NCBI RefSeq assembly: GCF_002220865.2
Contig: NZ_NHRJ02000006.1
Coordinates: forward strand, 62,001 to 126,000
Direction: 5' to 3'
Origin: Paenibacillus xerothermodurans
GTDB lineage: Bacteria; Bacillota; Bacilli; Paenibacillales; NBRC-103111
Length of the DNA: 64,000 bases
Both the position numbers and the translations under genes were made by a program. Within the stretch, counting starts at the first letter, position 1, and every line of letters starts with the position of its first letter. This document shows, one piece after another, positions 35,272 through 46,125 of this stretch. The notes below the pieces were generated by a model. That model was given only the letters and a program-made list of their open reading frames with translations, did not search any database and had not been told where the DNA came from.

Positions 35272-38200
35272 TCAAATAATTTCCAGCAGTTTGTCAAGTT
35301 CCTCCAGTGTCAGATCGTCGTCTCCAAGATCGCTTGGCGTGAGCTCGGCGCCGTCCTGGCTTAAGCAGTGCTCGATCAGGCGTTGTAGTTGCATTTTGAA
35401 GTTTTCGCTCAACTGCCTCATGGTATGTTCCGCGTATTCGTGCTCATCGTAGGAGATGCTCATGCTGAGTGCGCCCGCTTCGATCACCCCGACAACGTCC
35501 AATGCATGCATTTTTTCCGTGGAAGGGCTGAGCGAGTTCCCGATGGGCAGATGCGACCGCTTGAACAGATCCATTCCTGCGCCGTTATCGTATTCCCCTA
35601 GGTAGTTGAAGCTGATCTCAGGCACCACCTGAAACGAGAGACCCGCCCGGTTCGCTTCAGCCGTCAAATAGCGCAAAATACCGAAGCCAATCCCTTTGTT
35701 GGGAATGTGGCGCAAGTCCTCTTTCACCCGCTTGATCTGATAAGACGCATCATCGGCGTATCGCATATCCAGCACGACTGGATACTGTGTCGTGAACCAG
35801 CCCACTGTACGGGAGACGTTGATGTCCTCCATAATCTCCTCGCGACCATGTCCTTCGAGATTAACGAGCAGCTGTTCAAACCCCGTCCATTCATGCACGG
35901 CAAGGCCGAGCGCGGTCAGCAGTATATCGTTCATCTCGGTGCGATATGCAGCGTGAGCGCGGGTTGTCAGCAGCTCCGTTTCTCCAGGCGTGAGGGTAAA
36001 CCCAACCGTACGTGCATGCCGCATCCGCCTCTCATCTACCACAGCGTCCTTAGGGAGCGAGCGACCACCCAATTGTTCCAACCTGCTCCAATAGCTGACT
36101 TCCTGCAAAAGCGAGTATGAGTTGGCATATTGCTGCAGCCGTGTCGCCCACTCCATGTATGAATGGGTTTTAGCAGGAAGCACGATGGCTTGCCCTTGCT
36201 CGGCTTGCACATATCCGGTCACCAAATCCTCCATTAAAATGCGCCATGACACCCCGTCCACAACCAAATGATGGATGGCGATAAGCAGATGATCTCCCCG
36301 CTGGGTGTGGAAAATCGCGGTTTTAACTAACGGGCCGCAGACTAAATCGATCCCGGACTGTATGCGTTCCGCCTCGAGCAGAACAGCCTGTTCGAGTTGT
36401 TCCTCCGGCTCGTCCAACCGGATGACCTCCACTGGCGCCAGCATATCTGCAGGTGCGTGATTAAATTGTGAAACATGCCCGTCTGCTGTCCATTCAAAGC
36501 TCATACGGAGAGCATCGTGGTGCTCAATGATCTTATTGAGCGCCCGTTCTGCGAGGTCGGGCTGCAGCCCCTTAGGTGCGAACAGCATGACAGCCTGATT
36601 CCAATGGTGGATATCCGTGAAACGGCGCTCGAAAAACCATTTTTGGATCGGAGTCAGGGCCACTTCCCCAATTACAGGTGTCTGTGCCGCCTGTGCACCC
36701 TTGGTCGATTGCAAATACACACTTACCTGCCCGATGGTCGGATTTTGGAACAAGTCTTTCATGTCCAGCTTCCATCCCTGCTTGTTCAGGCGGGCGGCCA
36801 TTTGGATGGCTTTGATCGAATCGCCGCCCAACGAGAAGAAATTGTCTGTGATGCCGACCCGCTGCACGCCGAGCACATCCTGCCACACCTCGCAAAGAAT
36901 TCGCTCGCCCTCGTTTCTTGGAGCTGCGTACTCTTCACCGCTTGTGTCAGCCCCCTGTTCGGGCAGAGCTTTACGGTCCACTTTTCCATTGGCCGTAAGC
37001 GGCATTCTGTCCACTTGTACAAAATACGAAGGGAGCATGTATGCCGGCAGCGTCTGCGACAAAGCGGTACGCAGTTCTTGTGCCGACAGTTCCCGCTCAG
37101 CTGCCACATAAGCGCAAAGATAGTTCGCGCCTGCGGCATCCTGCCTTACGACAACCACTGCGTCCTCAACATCGTCGATAAGCATCAGCTGTGCCTCGAT
37201 TTCCCCGAGCTCTATCCGGAATCCCCGAACTTTGACCTGTTGATCGATCCGGCCCATAAATTCAATCGAACCGTTCGGCAGCCAGCGTGCCAAATCACCT
37301 GTCCGGTACATTGTTTTCCCTGGCGCAAACGGGTCGGCGACAAACTTCTCAAGGGTCAAATCCGGACGGTTTGAGTATCCGCGCGCCACCCCATCTCCAC
37401 CCACACACAGCTCTCCAGGCACCCCAATGGGCTGAGGCTGATTGTAAGCATTCACGATGTATGCCGTTGAATTGCCGATGGGCCGCCCGATCGGAATATG
37501 CTCTGCATAGTCCTCGTCAATCCTGAAGCACGTGGAAAACGTGGTGTTCTCCGTCGGGCCGTACCCGTTCCACAGGGTAAGCCCCGGGCATGCATGCCGA
37601 ACCTGGTTAACATAGCGTGGCGTTAAAGCGTCGCCTCCGATGATCAGATCGCGCATATATGCGAACATTGCAGCGTTCTCCTGCGCCAGCTGATTGAACA
37701 AAGGAGAAGTCAGCCACATCGTAGTAATCTGATGTTGCGCCAAAAACTGCGCGAAGCCATGTGCGTCCAACAACGTGGATTTCGGCACCGGGTACAGCGT
37801 GCCCCCATTCAGCAGGGCGCCGAACATCTCAAATGTGCTTGCGTCAAAGCTGATCGAACCAGTCTGCGCCATCCGGCAGTCGTCGTCTAGTGGAATATAA
37901 CCGGCATTTTTCACCAACCGCACCACATTGCGATGTTCGACCATCACGCCTTTCGGCTGACCGGTAGAACCGGATGTGTAGATGACATAGGCCAAATTTC
38001 GTGCTAGCCCGACATGCGGCGTCGTCATAGATTGTTCCGCTGCGCCGCGCTTGTTCAAGGCTTCGGCGAGATTGTCGTCGTCGATGCAAAGCACATCTAT
38101 TCCCTGCAAACGACCGGCCATTCGACCTGTGGTCAACACCAGCGCCGCTCTGCTGTCCGCAATCAGATACCGCAGCCGTTCGTCCGGATAGTCCGGATCG

Positions 38201-41200
38201 ATCGGCATATAAGCGCAGCCCGCTTTAAGAATCGCGATGATGGCAACCACAACATCTACCGACGGTTCCAGCATCATTCCGATGATGCTCTCCGGCTGCA
38301 CGCCCTTGGCCCTTAGCAAGCCCGCTAGACGGTTCGCCCGCTCGTTCAGCTCACGGTAAGTGAGCTCATCTGCGCCTAACACCACCGCGACTTTATCCGG
38401 AACTCGCTCAGCCTGTTCTTCGAACAGTGCATGGATCGTTTGATCCCGAGGGTATGCCCTCTTCGTGTCGTTGAAGCCGGCCACCACCTGGACTATGTCG
38501 GCTTCCGTCATCATGTTGACGTGAGCCAGCGTCACGTCCGGCTGGGCTGTGACATTACGCAGTAGCTCCACGAGATGCCCGATCCACCGCTCAATCGTCT
38601 CACGTTTAAACAAAGCCGTGCTGTATTCCATGCTGCATGCTAATCGCTCATCTTGCTCCACAACCGACAGTGACAGGTCGAATTTGGCTATGTCGAAGTC
38701 GAAATTATATGGCTCCAAACGAGCGTCGGACATCTGCAGCGTGGCCATGTCCATATTTTGAAGAGCAAGCAGTGCGTCAAAAACCGGATTACGGCTCATG
38801 TCCCGCTCAGTTTGAATTTTCCCCACCAGCTCTTCGAACGGATAGTTCTGGTGCTCGTACGCACCCAGCGCCAACTGCTTCACCTCACGCAAATATTCGG
38901 TGAAAGGCTGGTCCAACCTCGGGCGAGTACGCATGGCCAGCGTGTTCACGAACATGCCGACGATGCCATCCAAGCTGGTGTGCGGTCTGCCCGCCACAGG
39001 GGAGCCCACAACGATATCTTCCTGTCCGCTCAGCTTGGCCAGCAGCGTACTATAGGCGGCGAGCAGCACCATATACAAGGTGGTGTCTGTGTCTCGTGCC
39101 AGCTTATACAACCCCTGGGAGAGCTCCGAGTCCAACTCGAAATCAACCCGGCCTCCCGCGAACTGCTGTACGGCAGGACGCGCATGATCCGTGGGCAGGC
39201 TGAGCACAGGCGGCTCGTCGGCGAATTGCGCAAGCCAGTAATCCTCCTGTTCACGGTACGAATCTGTGTCTGCCCAGGATTGCTGCCACGCCGCATAGTC
39301 TTTGTATTGAATTCGCAGTGGCTGCAGCGTTTCGCCTGCATACAGCTGCGTTATTTCTTTTATGAGCACGCTGACGGACATGCCATCCGAGATGATATGA
39401 TGCATATCGAACAGGAGCAGGTGCTGCTGTTCGGCAGTCCCGACGACCTCAACCCGTAAAAGCGGTGCTTGTTTCAAGTCAAATGGCCGGATGAACTGTT
39501 TAATCAAGCGTTCCGCTTGGTCTTCTCCAGCTTCGCGGTACGCCACTGTAAAATCAACTTGCTGATGAATCCGCTGAACGGGTTCCCCCACAACCTCGTC
39601 GAATGACGTGCGCAGAGCTTCATGACGTTCGATCAGCTGCGTCATCACCGCTTCAAACCGCTCCCGATCAAGGGGGCCCTCGATGCGCAGCACCGACGGC
39701 ATATTGTAGCTCTGCTGTGCCCCCTGCAGCTGGTGCAGTATATACAACCGTTTTTGCGCCGAGGAGAGCGGGTACGTTTCCTGTGGTGCGGCCAGTGGTA
39801 TGGCAGCATACGCGTTTGTCTCCGCGGAGGCGATGACCTCGGCGAGTGCGGCCACCGTGGGTGCTTCGAACAGCGTACGGAGCGGTACTTCCGCCTGCAT
39901 TGTCTGGCGAATGCGGGCCAGCATAGACATGGCCTTCAGTGAGTGACCACCCAGCTCGAAGAAATTGTCATGCACTCCGATCCGCTTAATGCCGAGCACT
40001 TCCGCCCAAATTGCGGTCAGTTGTGTTTCCGCTGGACTGCGTGGAGCTGTGTAATCTGCGCCCGCGTGGTCACTCATCACCGGCTGCGGCAGCGCCCGCC
40101 GGTCAACTTTGCCGTTACCGGTGAGCGGCAGCTCCTCCATCTGCACGAATGTGGTTGGGATCATATAAACCGGCAATTCCTTCGCCGCATGCTCTCTCAG
40201 TTCACTGTGCGAGAGCGGCGCGTCCGCTACGACATAAGCGCAAAGCATCTTGTCGCCGGCTGCACCCGACGGTGCGTCGACAGCCAGAACGACGGCTTCA
40301 CGGATCGATGTATGCCTCAGTAGTTGATGCTCTATCTCGCCCAGCTCAATGCGCTGACCGCGAATTTTGACCTGATGATCGATGCGGCCGATAAACTCAA
40401 TACTGCCGTCCGGCAGCCAGCGTGCCAGATCGCCCGTCCGGTACAGCCGGCTTGTTCCGTCGAACGGATGGGTGACGAACTTCTCCGCGGTCAGCTCGGG
40501 GCGGTTCGCATAGCCCAGTACTAGCCCATCACCGCCGACACATAATTCACCCGGCACCCCAATCGGCTGGGGCTGACGGAATGCATCGAGAATTAACACC
40601 GTAGTATTGCTGACAGGCTTTCCGATCGGAATCGCAGTCGCGTCATCCGGTATCTCATCGACGGCATGGTACGTAGCGAACACCGTGCTCTCCGATGGTC
40701 CGTACATGTGCAGCAGTGTTCCCGGTCCAGCCGCCTGCAGTGCTTTACGCACGTGCTCGACCGACGCCCGCTCCCCGCCGAACAGTACCTTCCGGATACC
40801 GGTCAGGCAGCCCGGACTTACGTCGACAAGCAGATTGAACAGGGCCGTCGTTATCATCATGATAGTGATGCCTTCCCGTTCGATCACCTTCGGCAGGAGC
40901 GCGATATCCAAGACGGTGTCTTTGGCAGCGAGCACAAGCTTCGCACCGTTCAACAGTGAGCCGAATACATCGAACATGAATGCGTCGAATACGTAATTAG
41001 ACAGGGAAATAAACACATCTTGGTTGCTTACTTCGAGATAATTCGTATTTTTCATTGTCCGGATGATGTTCGCATGTGTGACCATGTTGCCCTTGGGATT
41101 GCCGGAAGTACCGGAAGTGTAGGTGAAATTGGCAAGATCCCCCGGTTGAATCGCGACACCAAGGTTGGCTCCGGACGATGTGTAATGTTCCGCATCATCG

Positions 41201-44200
41201 GCATATAGGCACATTCCGGAAAAAGCCAGCTCAGACGCCTTAGATTCATGTGCACGCTGGGTCAGCAGCACAGCAGCTCCGCTGTCCGACAGAAAATATT
41301 CCATCCGTTGGACAGGATGCTCCGGATCCACGGGCACGTAGGCTGCCCCCGCCTTCAGGATCGCAAGCACACCGACAATCATCTCCACTGAGCGGTTCAT
41401 CAGCATCGCGACGACATCTCCCGGCCGAATACTTGCAGCACATAGACTGCGTGCAAGCCGATTCGCCCGCTCGTTTAATTGCTTATAACTGAGCTTATGG
41501 CCTTCGAAAGACAACGCCTCTGCATCTGGAGCCGTCTGCGCCTGTTCTTCGAGCAATTCCACGATGGTCCGATGTTTGGGATACTGGGTCGCCGGCGGAT
41601 TGAAGTCCTGCAAAAGCGGCCGCTCCTCTTCCGGCGTAAGCATTCTGTGTTGTCCCAGCGGAGCAGTGGAGTCTTGGGCGACAGCCTCAAGCAGATTGAC
41701 ATAGTGCCCCAACATCCGCTGAACCGTGCCTCTGGTGAACAACGCCGTGCTATAATCCATCTCCAATGTGATACCATCCGGCTCTTCTTTTGCCTGCAAA
41801 GTGAGATCGAACTTCGCCACATGGAAATTCGTCTCATACACCGATAACTGGATTTCACCGATGTCCGGCATGCCGTCCATCGCGTTCTGCAAGCTAAACA
41901 CCGCATCAAACAGCGGATTCCGGCTCAAGTCCCTCGGTAGTGCGAGCTTTTCCACCAGCTGTTCCAGCGGGTAGCTTTGATGCTCGAAAGCCTCCAGCGC
42001 CGTGCGGCGCAGATCGTCGAGCAGATCGACAAAGCTGTGCTGCCGGTTGATCCTCATCCGCAGCGGCAGCGTGTTGACGAACATCCCGACGATACCGCCG
42101 AGGTCACCGTGATTCCTGCCCGCCGCAGGCGTACCAACCACAATGTCGTCCTGGCCCGTATATCTGGCGAGCAGAGCATAATAGGTAGCCAGCAGAACCA
42201 TGAACAAAGTGGCGCCGTTGGCGTCGGCCAGGATGTGCAATTTGTCTTTTAAGCCTGCGCTCACAGACATCGACACCCGGTCTCCGTGGAAGCTTTGCAC
42301 CGCAGGTCTCGGTGAGTCAGTCAACAGCTGCAGCACAGGCAGTTCCCCGCTGAACGCCGTCAGCCAATACGGCTCATCCCGATCGTTCTCAGCCTCCTGC
42401 CTTCTGGCCTGCCACACAGCATAATCTTTGTACTGCAGCCGGAGCTCCGGCAGCTGCTCCCCGGAATACGCACGGGCCAAATCACTGAGTATAATGCCAA
42501 TGGACACCCCATCCGACACCAGATGGTGCATATCGACCAGCATGATATGGTGTTCATCTGCTAGTCGGACCAGCGCTACCCTTAGTAAGGGCGCTTGGCT
42601 TAAGTCAAACGGCCGAACGAAAGACGTCATTGTGGCCTCCAGCTGTCCCCAATCCGACTGATCCGCCGTGGTGATCCTAAACGGAACATGGTCATGCACC
42701 CGTTGTGCAGGTGTCCCGTCAACGCTTATGAAAGACGTTCGGAGCGACTCATGCCGTTGAATAAGCTGGTAAAACGCCTGCTCCAGACGGACGGTGTCAA
42801 CAGGGCCGTCCAGCCTGACCGCCGCCGGCATGTTGTAGCCGATCCCGGCCTCTTCTAACTGACTCACAACGTATACCCGTTTCTGGGCGAACGATAGAGG
42901 ATACTTTTCACTTATTTGCGCGGGCTCGATGGCCACGAACGCCTTACGCTCCGCACCCGCTACGTACTCCGCCAAGGTGCGAACCGTGGGAAATTGGAAG
43001 ATTACCTGCAGCGGCACCTCAACGCCGCACTCTTTGTGCACGCGGGATAGCACGGCCATCGCCTTGAGCGAATGTCCGCCGAGCTCAAAGAAGTGATCAT
43101 GCAAGCCAACTCGCTCCACGCCAAGCACATCCTGCCAAATCCCGGCGATCCGAGCCTCCACTTCGTTCGTCGGCGCAGCATACTCCCGCCCCCCGGATAT
43201 AACGATGTCTTGTGAAAGCAGCGCCCTGCGGTCCACTTTCCCGCTGGATGTCAGCGGAATCTGCTCCACAGACACAAAGTAAGACGGAATCATATATGGG
43301 GGCAGCTCTCGGCCTAAATGGTTCCTCAATTCCGTTATTGAAAACATGTGATCCGTATTGCGGAACACCAAAAATGCGCAAAGATCCGCGCCCGTACGTC
43401 CATCGCGTCCATCAGGACGGGCGATAACTACCGCTTTCTCCACGTCCGGGTGCTTGCCCAGAACCGCTTCAATCTCACCGAGCTCGATTCTGTAACCGCG
43501 TATCTTAACCTGATCGTCCATCCGACCCAAGAACTGCACAGTGCCGTCCGGCCGCCAGCAGGCCAAATCGCCCGTGCGGTACATGGTGTGCCCAGGGACG
43601 AATGGATCAGCCACAAATTTCTCCGCAGTCAATGCCGGCAGGTTCAGGTATCCGCGCCCTACTCCCTCGCCGGCAATGCATAATTCACCTGTTAATCCTA
43701 CCGGCTGCATACGTCCGTATGGATCAAGGATGTACAGCCGATTACCTCCCAACGGCTTACCGATGGGCAGATACGCCGCCCCGTGGTCCGCATCATCCTG
43801 CTCCGGCAGGATGTCGAACGCAGAGGCATCCACGCAGCATTCCGTCGGTCCGTAGACGTTCGTTATCACAGGCACCCGGCCGCTTTGCTTAAACAGTTGT
43901 TGCAGCTGCCGCACGGCCTCCCGAGGCAGAGCTTCGCCGCCGATCAGCAAGTGCCGCAGACTAACTCCTCTAAGGTCGCCCGCAGTGAGCAGCATTTGCA
44001 CATGAGCCGGCGTGCCGTCCGTCACGTCAATGCAGTTGGCCCGGTAAAAATCCGCCAGCGAGCCGCCATCGGCCAGCGCCAACTTAGGGGAGACACACAA
44101 CGTGTGGCCCAGCAGCAGTGCTGCGAAAATCTGCTGAACGGACGCATCAAAGTGAAAGGACGCGATCAGCCCTACACGCATGGCGGTGTCGTATGCTCTG

Positions 44201-46125
44201 TACACTTGACGCTCCAACGCTGCGACGAGATGCAGCACTTGGCGATGCTCGATCATCACGCCCTTCGGCTTACCCGTCGTTCCCGACGTGTAGATGATGT
44301 AGGCCAAATTGCCCGGACCGGCGACTTCCGTTAAATTGCTGCCGTCACCTTCAAGCAGCAGTTTTTCCTCCAACAGCACGGTTTCCACTAATGGCACTTC
44401 GCCTCGCTGCAGCAGCTCCTCGTCAGCAACTACCAGTTTCGCGCCGGCATCCTCAATAATGAAACGAACCCGTTCTCGCGGAGCCTCGGGATCAATCGGC
44501 ACGTATGCCCCGCCTGCTTTCATTATTGCCAGCATCACCATAGGCACCCGGCCAGAGCGCGCCATCAAAATCGCTACCGGCGTGTCCGGGCCGACTCCCT
44601 TTGACCGTAAAACGCGGGCCAACCGGTTTGACTGTTCGTTGAGCTCCTGATAGCTCAATTGCATTTCTGGGCCCTGCTCTATTGCCGTTTGGGACGCAAT
44701 GGCAGCCGCACGCTCTTCGAACACACCATGCACCGTCATGTCTTTCCGGTAAGACATCACGGTGTCACCAGACATCTGCAACAGTTGTTGTTGCTCCTCC
44801 GGTGTGCACATTTCCAGCTCATGCAGTTTTTTGTGAGGGTGTGCCAGCGCGTCTGAGAGCAGGTTCATCATGCGTTGAAACAAATCTTCGATTTCATCCT
44901 TCGTGAACAGGTCGGTGCGATAATCAATATCCATCGCCAAACGTCCCGTATCCCAGCGTTCTTTTACGTGTATAGAGATATCATTGATCTCATGCCCGCT
45001 AAAGAAGGGTTCGGTCAGATAAGAAATATCTTCCTTCTCACGCCACTGCATAACCTGATACTCCAGAGACACCCCGAACAGCCTCTCAACACTGCCGTGC
45101 TTTTCCCGCAGCTCGTTCACCAGCACATCATACGGATACTTCTGGTGGCGGATGATCGTGATTTGATCTTTCATCTTTTGGTTGACGAAGGCTGCGACAT
45201 GCTCGTTGGCATCTACATGGGTGTGGACAGGCACGGTAGACACGAACATACCAAGCATCTGCTTCTCTTTCGCATTGGTCCGATTGGCCATGAACGTTCC
45301 AACGACCACATCGGCTTGTCCGGTAGCACGCCACATGTAAATATCCAGTATCGATAAAAACAAGGAAAGCGGACTAACATTGTATGCTTTGCAAAATAGC
45401 TCAACACCGGTTTGCAGCGTATCGGGAATGACTTTGGATAAACGTCCGGCTTCGGTGCGTATCCCGTATGAATCGCTGCGCTTTAACCATGCGAATTCCG
45501 GCAAGGCCGCGAATTTATTGTGCCAATACTGCTTGTCTTTGCGGTAACGCTCAGACTGTTCATAATTCACCTCACTTTGTATATGTTCCAGATAGGAAGG
45601 CGGGTTGATTTGAGATGCTTCAGCTCCTTTCGTAAGCTCTAAATAGAGATCGATGATTTGATTCACCAGCATCACCATAGAGATTCCGTCGGCTATGATA
45701 TGGTGAACTTTCACGAACAACCAGCATTCGTCACCATTAATCTTAAACAGGGTAAATTGGAATAAGTGAGAGTCATAGAGAACCATTGGCTTTCGTAACT
45801 CAGCCTCGCCCCATTCGAGAATCGAACCGGCATCGCCTCCGGTATCGCCGTAATCCAACCAGGCAATGTCAAAATCTTGATCATCCGATACATACTGCTT
45901 GACCTCTCCGCCGTCCTGTGCAGACACCAGTCTCAATCTTAGTGAGTCGTTCAAACTTACCAACCGCCTGATCGCCTGGATCAAGAGAACGCTGTTAAAC
46001 CCTCCTTCCGCTCTCAGTTTTGCAAAACCGCCCAGATTCGCAATGCTTGTCCCTGGGTAAAATTTCTCCGTATACCAAATTCGCTGCTGCGCGTGGGTTA
46101 GCGGATAATAAACGACGCTGTGCAT
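35272..46125 (-). CDS. NRPS, starter plus two modules: Cs-A(Gln)-T-C-A(Leu)-T-C-A(Val)-T-E
   Basis: 3617 residues. The frame opens at 46221, but GAGGAGGAGAA lies 4-6 bases before ATG 46125, and the protein then starts directly with YPLTHAQQRIWYTEKFYPGT, a hallmark of lipoinitiating starter C domains that couple a fatty acyl group to residue 1. Active site HHIIADGIS. T-domain centres about 1015, 2060, 3102; E domain about 3150-3590 (HHLVVDGVSW, EGHGREE, PEISFNYLGE). Pocket residues: D-A-Q-D-L-G-V-V-D (Gln), D-A-F-M-L-G-M-V-F (Leu), D-A-F-W-I-G-G-T-F (Val). C2 MHHLVSDGVS and C3 MHHIISDGMS are L-donor type. It makes acyl-Gln-Leu-D-Val and corresponds to SrfAA. Confidence 0.95.
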   Translation of the reverse strand: MHSVVYYPLTHAQQRIWYTEKFYPGTSIANLGGFAKLRAEGGFNSVLLIQAIRRLVSLNDSLRLRLVSAQDGGEVKQYVSDDQDFDIAWLDYGDTGGDAGSILEWGEAELRKPMVLYDSHLFQFTLFKINGDECWLFVKVHHIIADGISMVMLVNQIIDLYLELTKGAEASQINPPSYLEHIQSEVNYEQSERYRKDKQYWHNKFAALPEFAWLKRSDSYGIRTEAGRLSKVIPDTLQTGVELFCKAYNVSPLSLFLSILDIYMWRATGQADVVVGTFMANRTNAKEKQMLGMFVSTVPVHTHVDANEHVAAFVNQKMKDQITIIRHQKYPYDVLVNELREKHGSVERLFGVSLEYQVMQWREKEDISYLTEPFFSGHEINDISIHVKERWDTGRLAMDIDYRTDLFTKDEIEDLFQRMMNLLSDALAHPHKKLHELEMCTPEEQQQLLQMSGDTVMSYRKDMTVHGVFEERAAAIASQTAIEQGPEMQLSYQELNEQSNRLARVLRSKGVGPDTPVAILMARSGRVPMVMLAIMKAGGAYVPIDPEAPRERVRFIIEDAGAKLVVADEELLQRGEVPLVETVLLEEKLLLEGDGSNLTEVAGPGNLAYIIYTSGTTGKPKGVMIEHRQVLHLVAALERQVYRAYDTAMRVGLIASFHFDASVQQIFAALLLGHTLCVSPKLALADGGSLADFYRANCIDVTDGTPAHVQMLLTAGDLRGVSLRHLLIGGEALPREAVRQLQQLFKQSGRVPVITNVYGPTECCVDASAFDILPEQDDADHGAAYLPIGKPLGGNRLYILDPYGRMQPVGLTGELCIAGEGVGRGYLNLPALTAEKFVADPFVPGHTMYRTGDLACWRPDGTVQFLGRMDDQVKIRGYRIELGEIEAVLGKHPDVEKAVVIARPDGRDGRTGADLCAFLVFRNTDHMFSITELRNHLGRELPPYMIPSYFVSVEQIPLTSSGKVDRRALLSQDIVISGGREYAAPTNEVEARIAGIWQDVLGVERVGLHDHFFELGGHSLKAMAVLSRVHKECGVEVPLQVIFQFPTVRTLAEYVAGAERKAFVAIEPAQISEKYPLSFAQKRVYVVSQLEEAGIGYNMPAAVRLDGPVDTVRLEQAFYQLIQRHESLRTSFISVDGTPAQRVHDHVPFRITTADQSDWGQLEATMTSFVRPFDLSQAPLLRVALVRLADEHHIMLVDMHHLVSDGVSIGIILSDLARAYSGEQLPELRLQYKDYAVWQARRQEAENDRDEPYWLTAFSGELPVLQLLTDSPRPAVQSFHGDRVSMSVSAGLKDKLHILADANGATLFMVLLATYYALLARYTGQDDIVVGTPAAGRNHGDLGGIVGMFVNTLPLRMRINRQHSFVDLLDDLRRTALEAFEHQSYPLEQLVEKLALPRDLSRNPLFDAVFSLQNAMDGMPDIGEIQLSVYETNFHVAKFDLTLQAKEEPDGITLEMDYSTALFTRGTVQRMLGHYVNLLEAVAQDSTAPLGQHRMLTPEEERPLLQDFNPPATQYPKHRTIVELLEEQAQTAPDAEALSFEGHKLSYKQLNERANRLARSLCAASIRPGDVVAMLMNRSVEMIVGVLAILKAGAAYVPVDPEHPVQRMEYFLSDSGAAVLLTQRAHESKASELAFSGMCLYADDAEHYTSSGANLGVAIQPGDLANFTYTSGTSGNPKGNMVTHANIIRTMKNTNYLEVSNQDVFISLSNYVFDAFMFDVFGSLLNGAKLVLAAKDTVLDIALLPKVIEREGITIMMITTALFNLLVDVSPGCLTGIRKVLFGGERASVEHVRKALQAAGPGTLLHMYGPSESTVFATYHAVDEIPDDATAIPIGKPVSNTTVLILDAFRQPQPIGVPGELCVGGDGLVLGYANRPELTAEKFVTHPFDGTSRLYRTGDLARWLPDGSIEFIGRIDHQVKIRGQRIELGEIEHQLLRHTSIREAVVLAVDAPSGAAGDKMLCAYVVADAPLSHSELREHAAKELPVYMIPTTFVQMEELPLTGNGKVDRRALPQPVMSDHAGADYTAPRSPAETQLTAIWAEVLGIKRIGVHDNFFELGGHSLKAMSMLARIRQTMQAEVPLRTLFEAPTVAALAEVIASAETNAYAAIPLAAPQETYPLSSAQKRLYILHQLQGAQQSYNMPSVLRIEGPLDRERFEAVMTQLIERHEALRTSFDEVVGEPVQRIHQQVDFTVAYREAGEDQAERLIKQFIRPFDLKQAPLLRVEVVGTAEQQHLLLFDMHHIISDGMSVSVLIKEITQLYAGETLQPLRIQYKDYAAWQQSWADTDSYREQEDYWLAQFADEPPVLSLPTDHARPAVQQFAGGRVDFELDSELSQGLYKLARDTDTTLYMVLLAAYSTLLAKLSGQEDIVVGSPVAGRPHTSLDGIVGMFVNTLAMRTRPRLDQPFTEYLREVKQLALGAYEHQNYPFEELVGKIQTERDMSRNPVFDALLALQNMDMATLQMSDARLEPYNFDFDIAKFDLSLSVVEQDERLACSMEYSTALFKRETIERWIGHLVELLRNVTAQPDVTLAHVNMMTEADIVQVVAGFNDTKRAYPRDQTIHALFEEQAERVPDKVAVVLGADELTYRELNERANRLAGLLRAKGVQPESIIGMMLEPSVDVVVAIIAILKAGCAYMPIDPDYPDERLRYLIADSRAALVLTTGRMAGRLQGIDVLCIDDDNLAEALNKRGAAEQSMTTPHVGLARNLAYVIYTSGSTGQPKGVMVEHRNVVRLVKNAGYIPLDDDCRMAQTGSISFDASTFEMFGALLNGGTLYPVPKSTLLDAHGFAQFLAQHQITTMWLTSPLFNQLAQENAAMFAYMRDLIIGGDALTPRYVNQVRHACPGLTLWNGYGPTENTTFSTCFRIDEDYAEHIPIGRPIGNSTAYIVNAYNQPQPIGVPGELCVGGDGVARGYSNRPDLTLEKFVADPFAPGKTMYRTGDLARWLPNGSIEFMGRIDQQVKVRGFRIELGEIEAQLMLIDDVEDAVVVVRQDAAGANYLCAYVAAERELSAQELRTALSQTLPAYMLPSYFVQVDRMPLTANGKVDRKALPEQGADTSGEEYAAPRNEGERILCEVWQDVLGVQRVGITDNFFSLGGDSIKAIQMAARLNKQGWKLDMKDLFQNPTIGQVSVYLQSTKGAQAAQTPVIGEVALTPIQKWFFERRFTDIHHWNQAVMLFAPKGLQPDLAERALNKIIEHHDALRMSFEWTADGHVSQFNHAPADMLAPVEVIRLDEPEEQLEQAVLLEAERIQSGIDLVCGPLVKTAIFHTQRGDHLLIAIHHLVVDGVSWRILMEDLVTGYVQAEQGQAIVLPAKTHSYMEWATRLQQYANSYSLLQEVSYWSRLEQLGGRSLPKDAVVDERRMRHARTVGFTLTPGETELLTTRAHAAYRTEMNDILLTALGLAVHEWTGFEQLLVNLEGHGREEIMEDINVSRTVGWFTTQYPVVLDMRYADDASYQIKRVKEDLRHIPNKGIGFGILRYLTAEANRAGLSFQVVPEISFNYLGEYDNGAGMDLFKRSHLPIGNSLSPSTEKMHALDVVGVIEAGALSMSISYDEHEYAEHTMRQLSENFKMQLQRLIEHCLSQDGAELTPSDLGDDDLTLEELDKLLEII

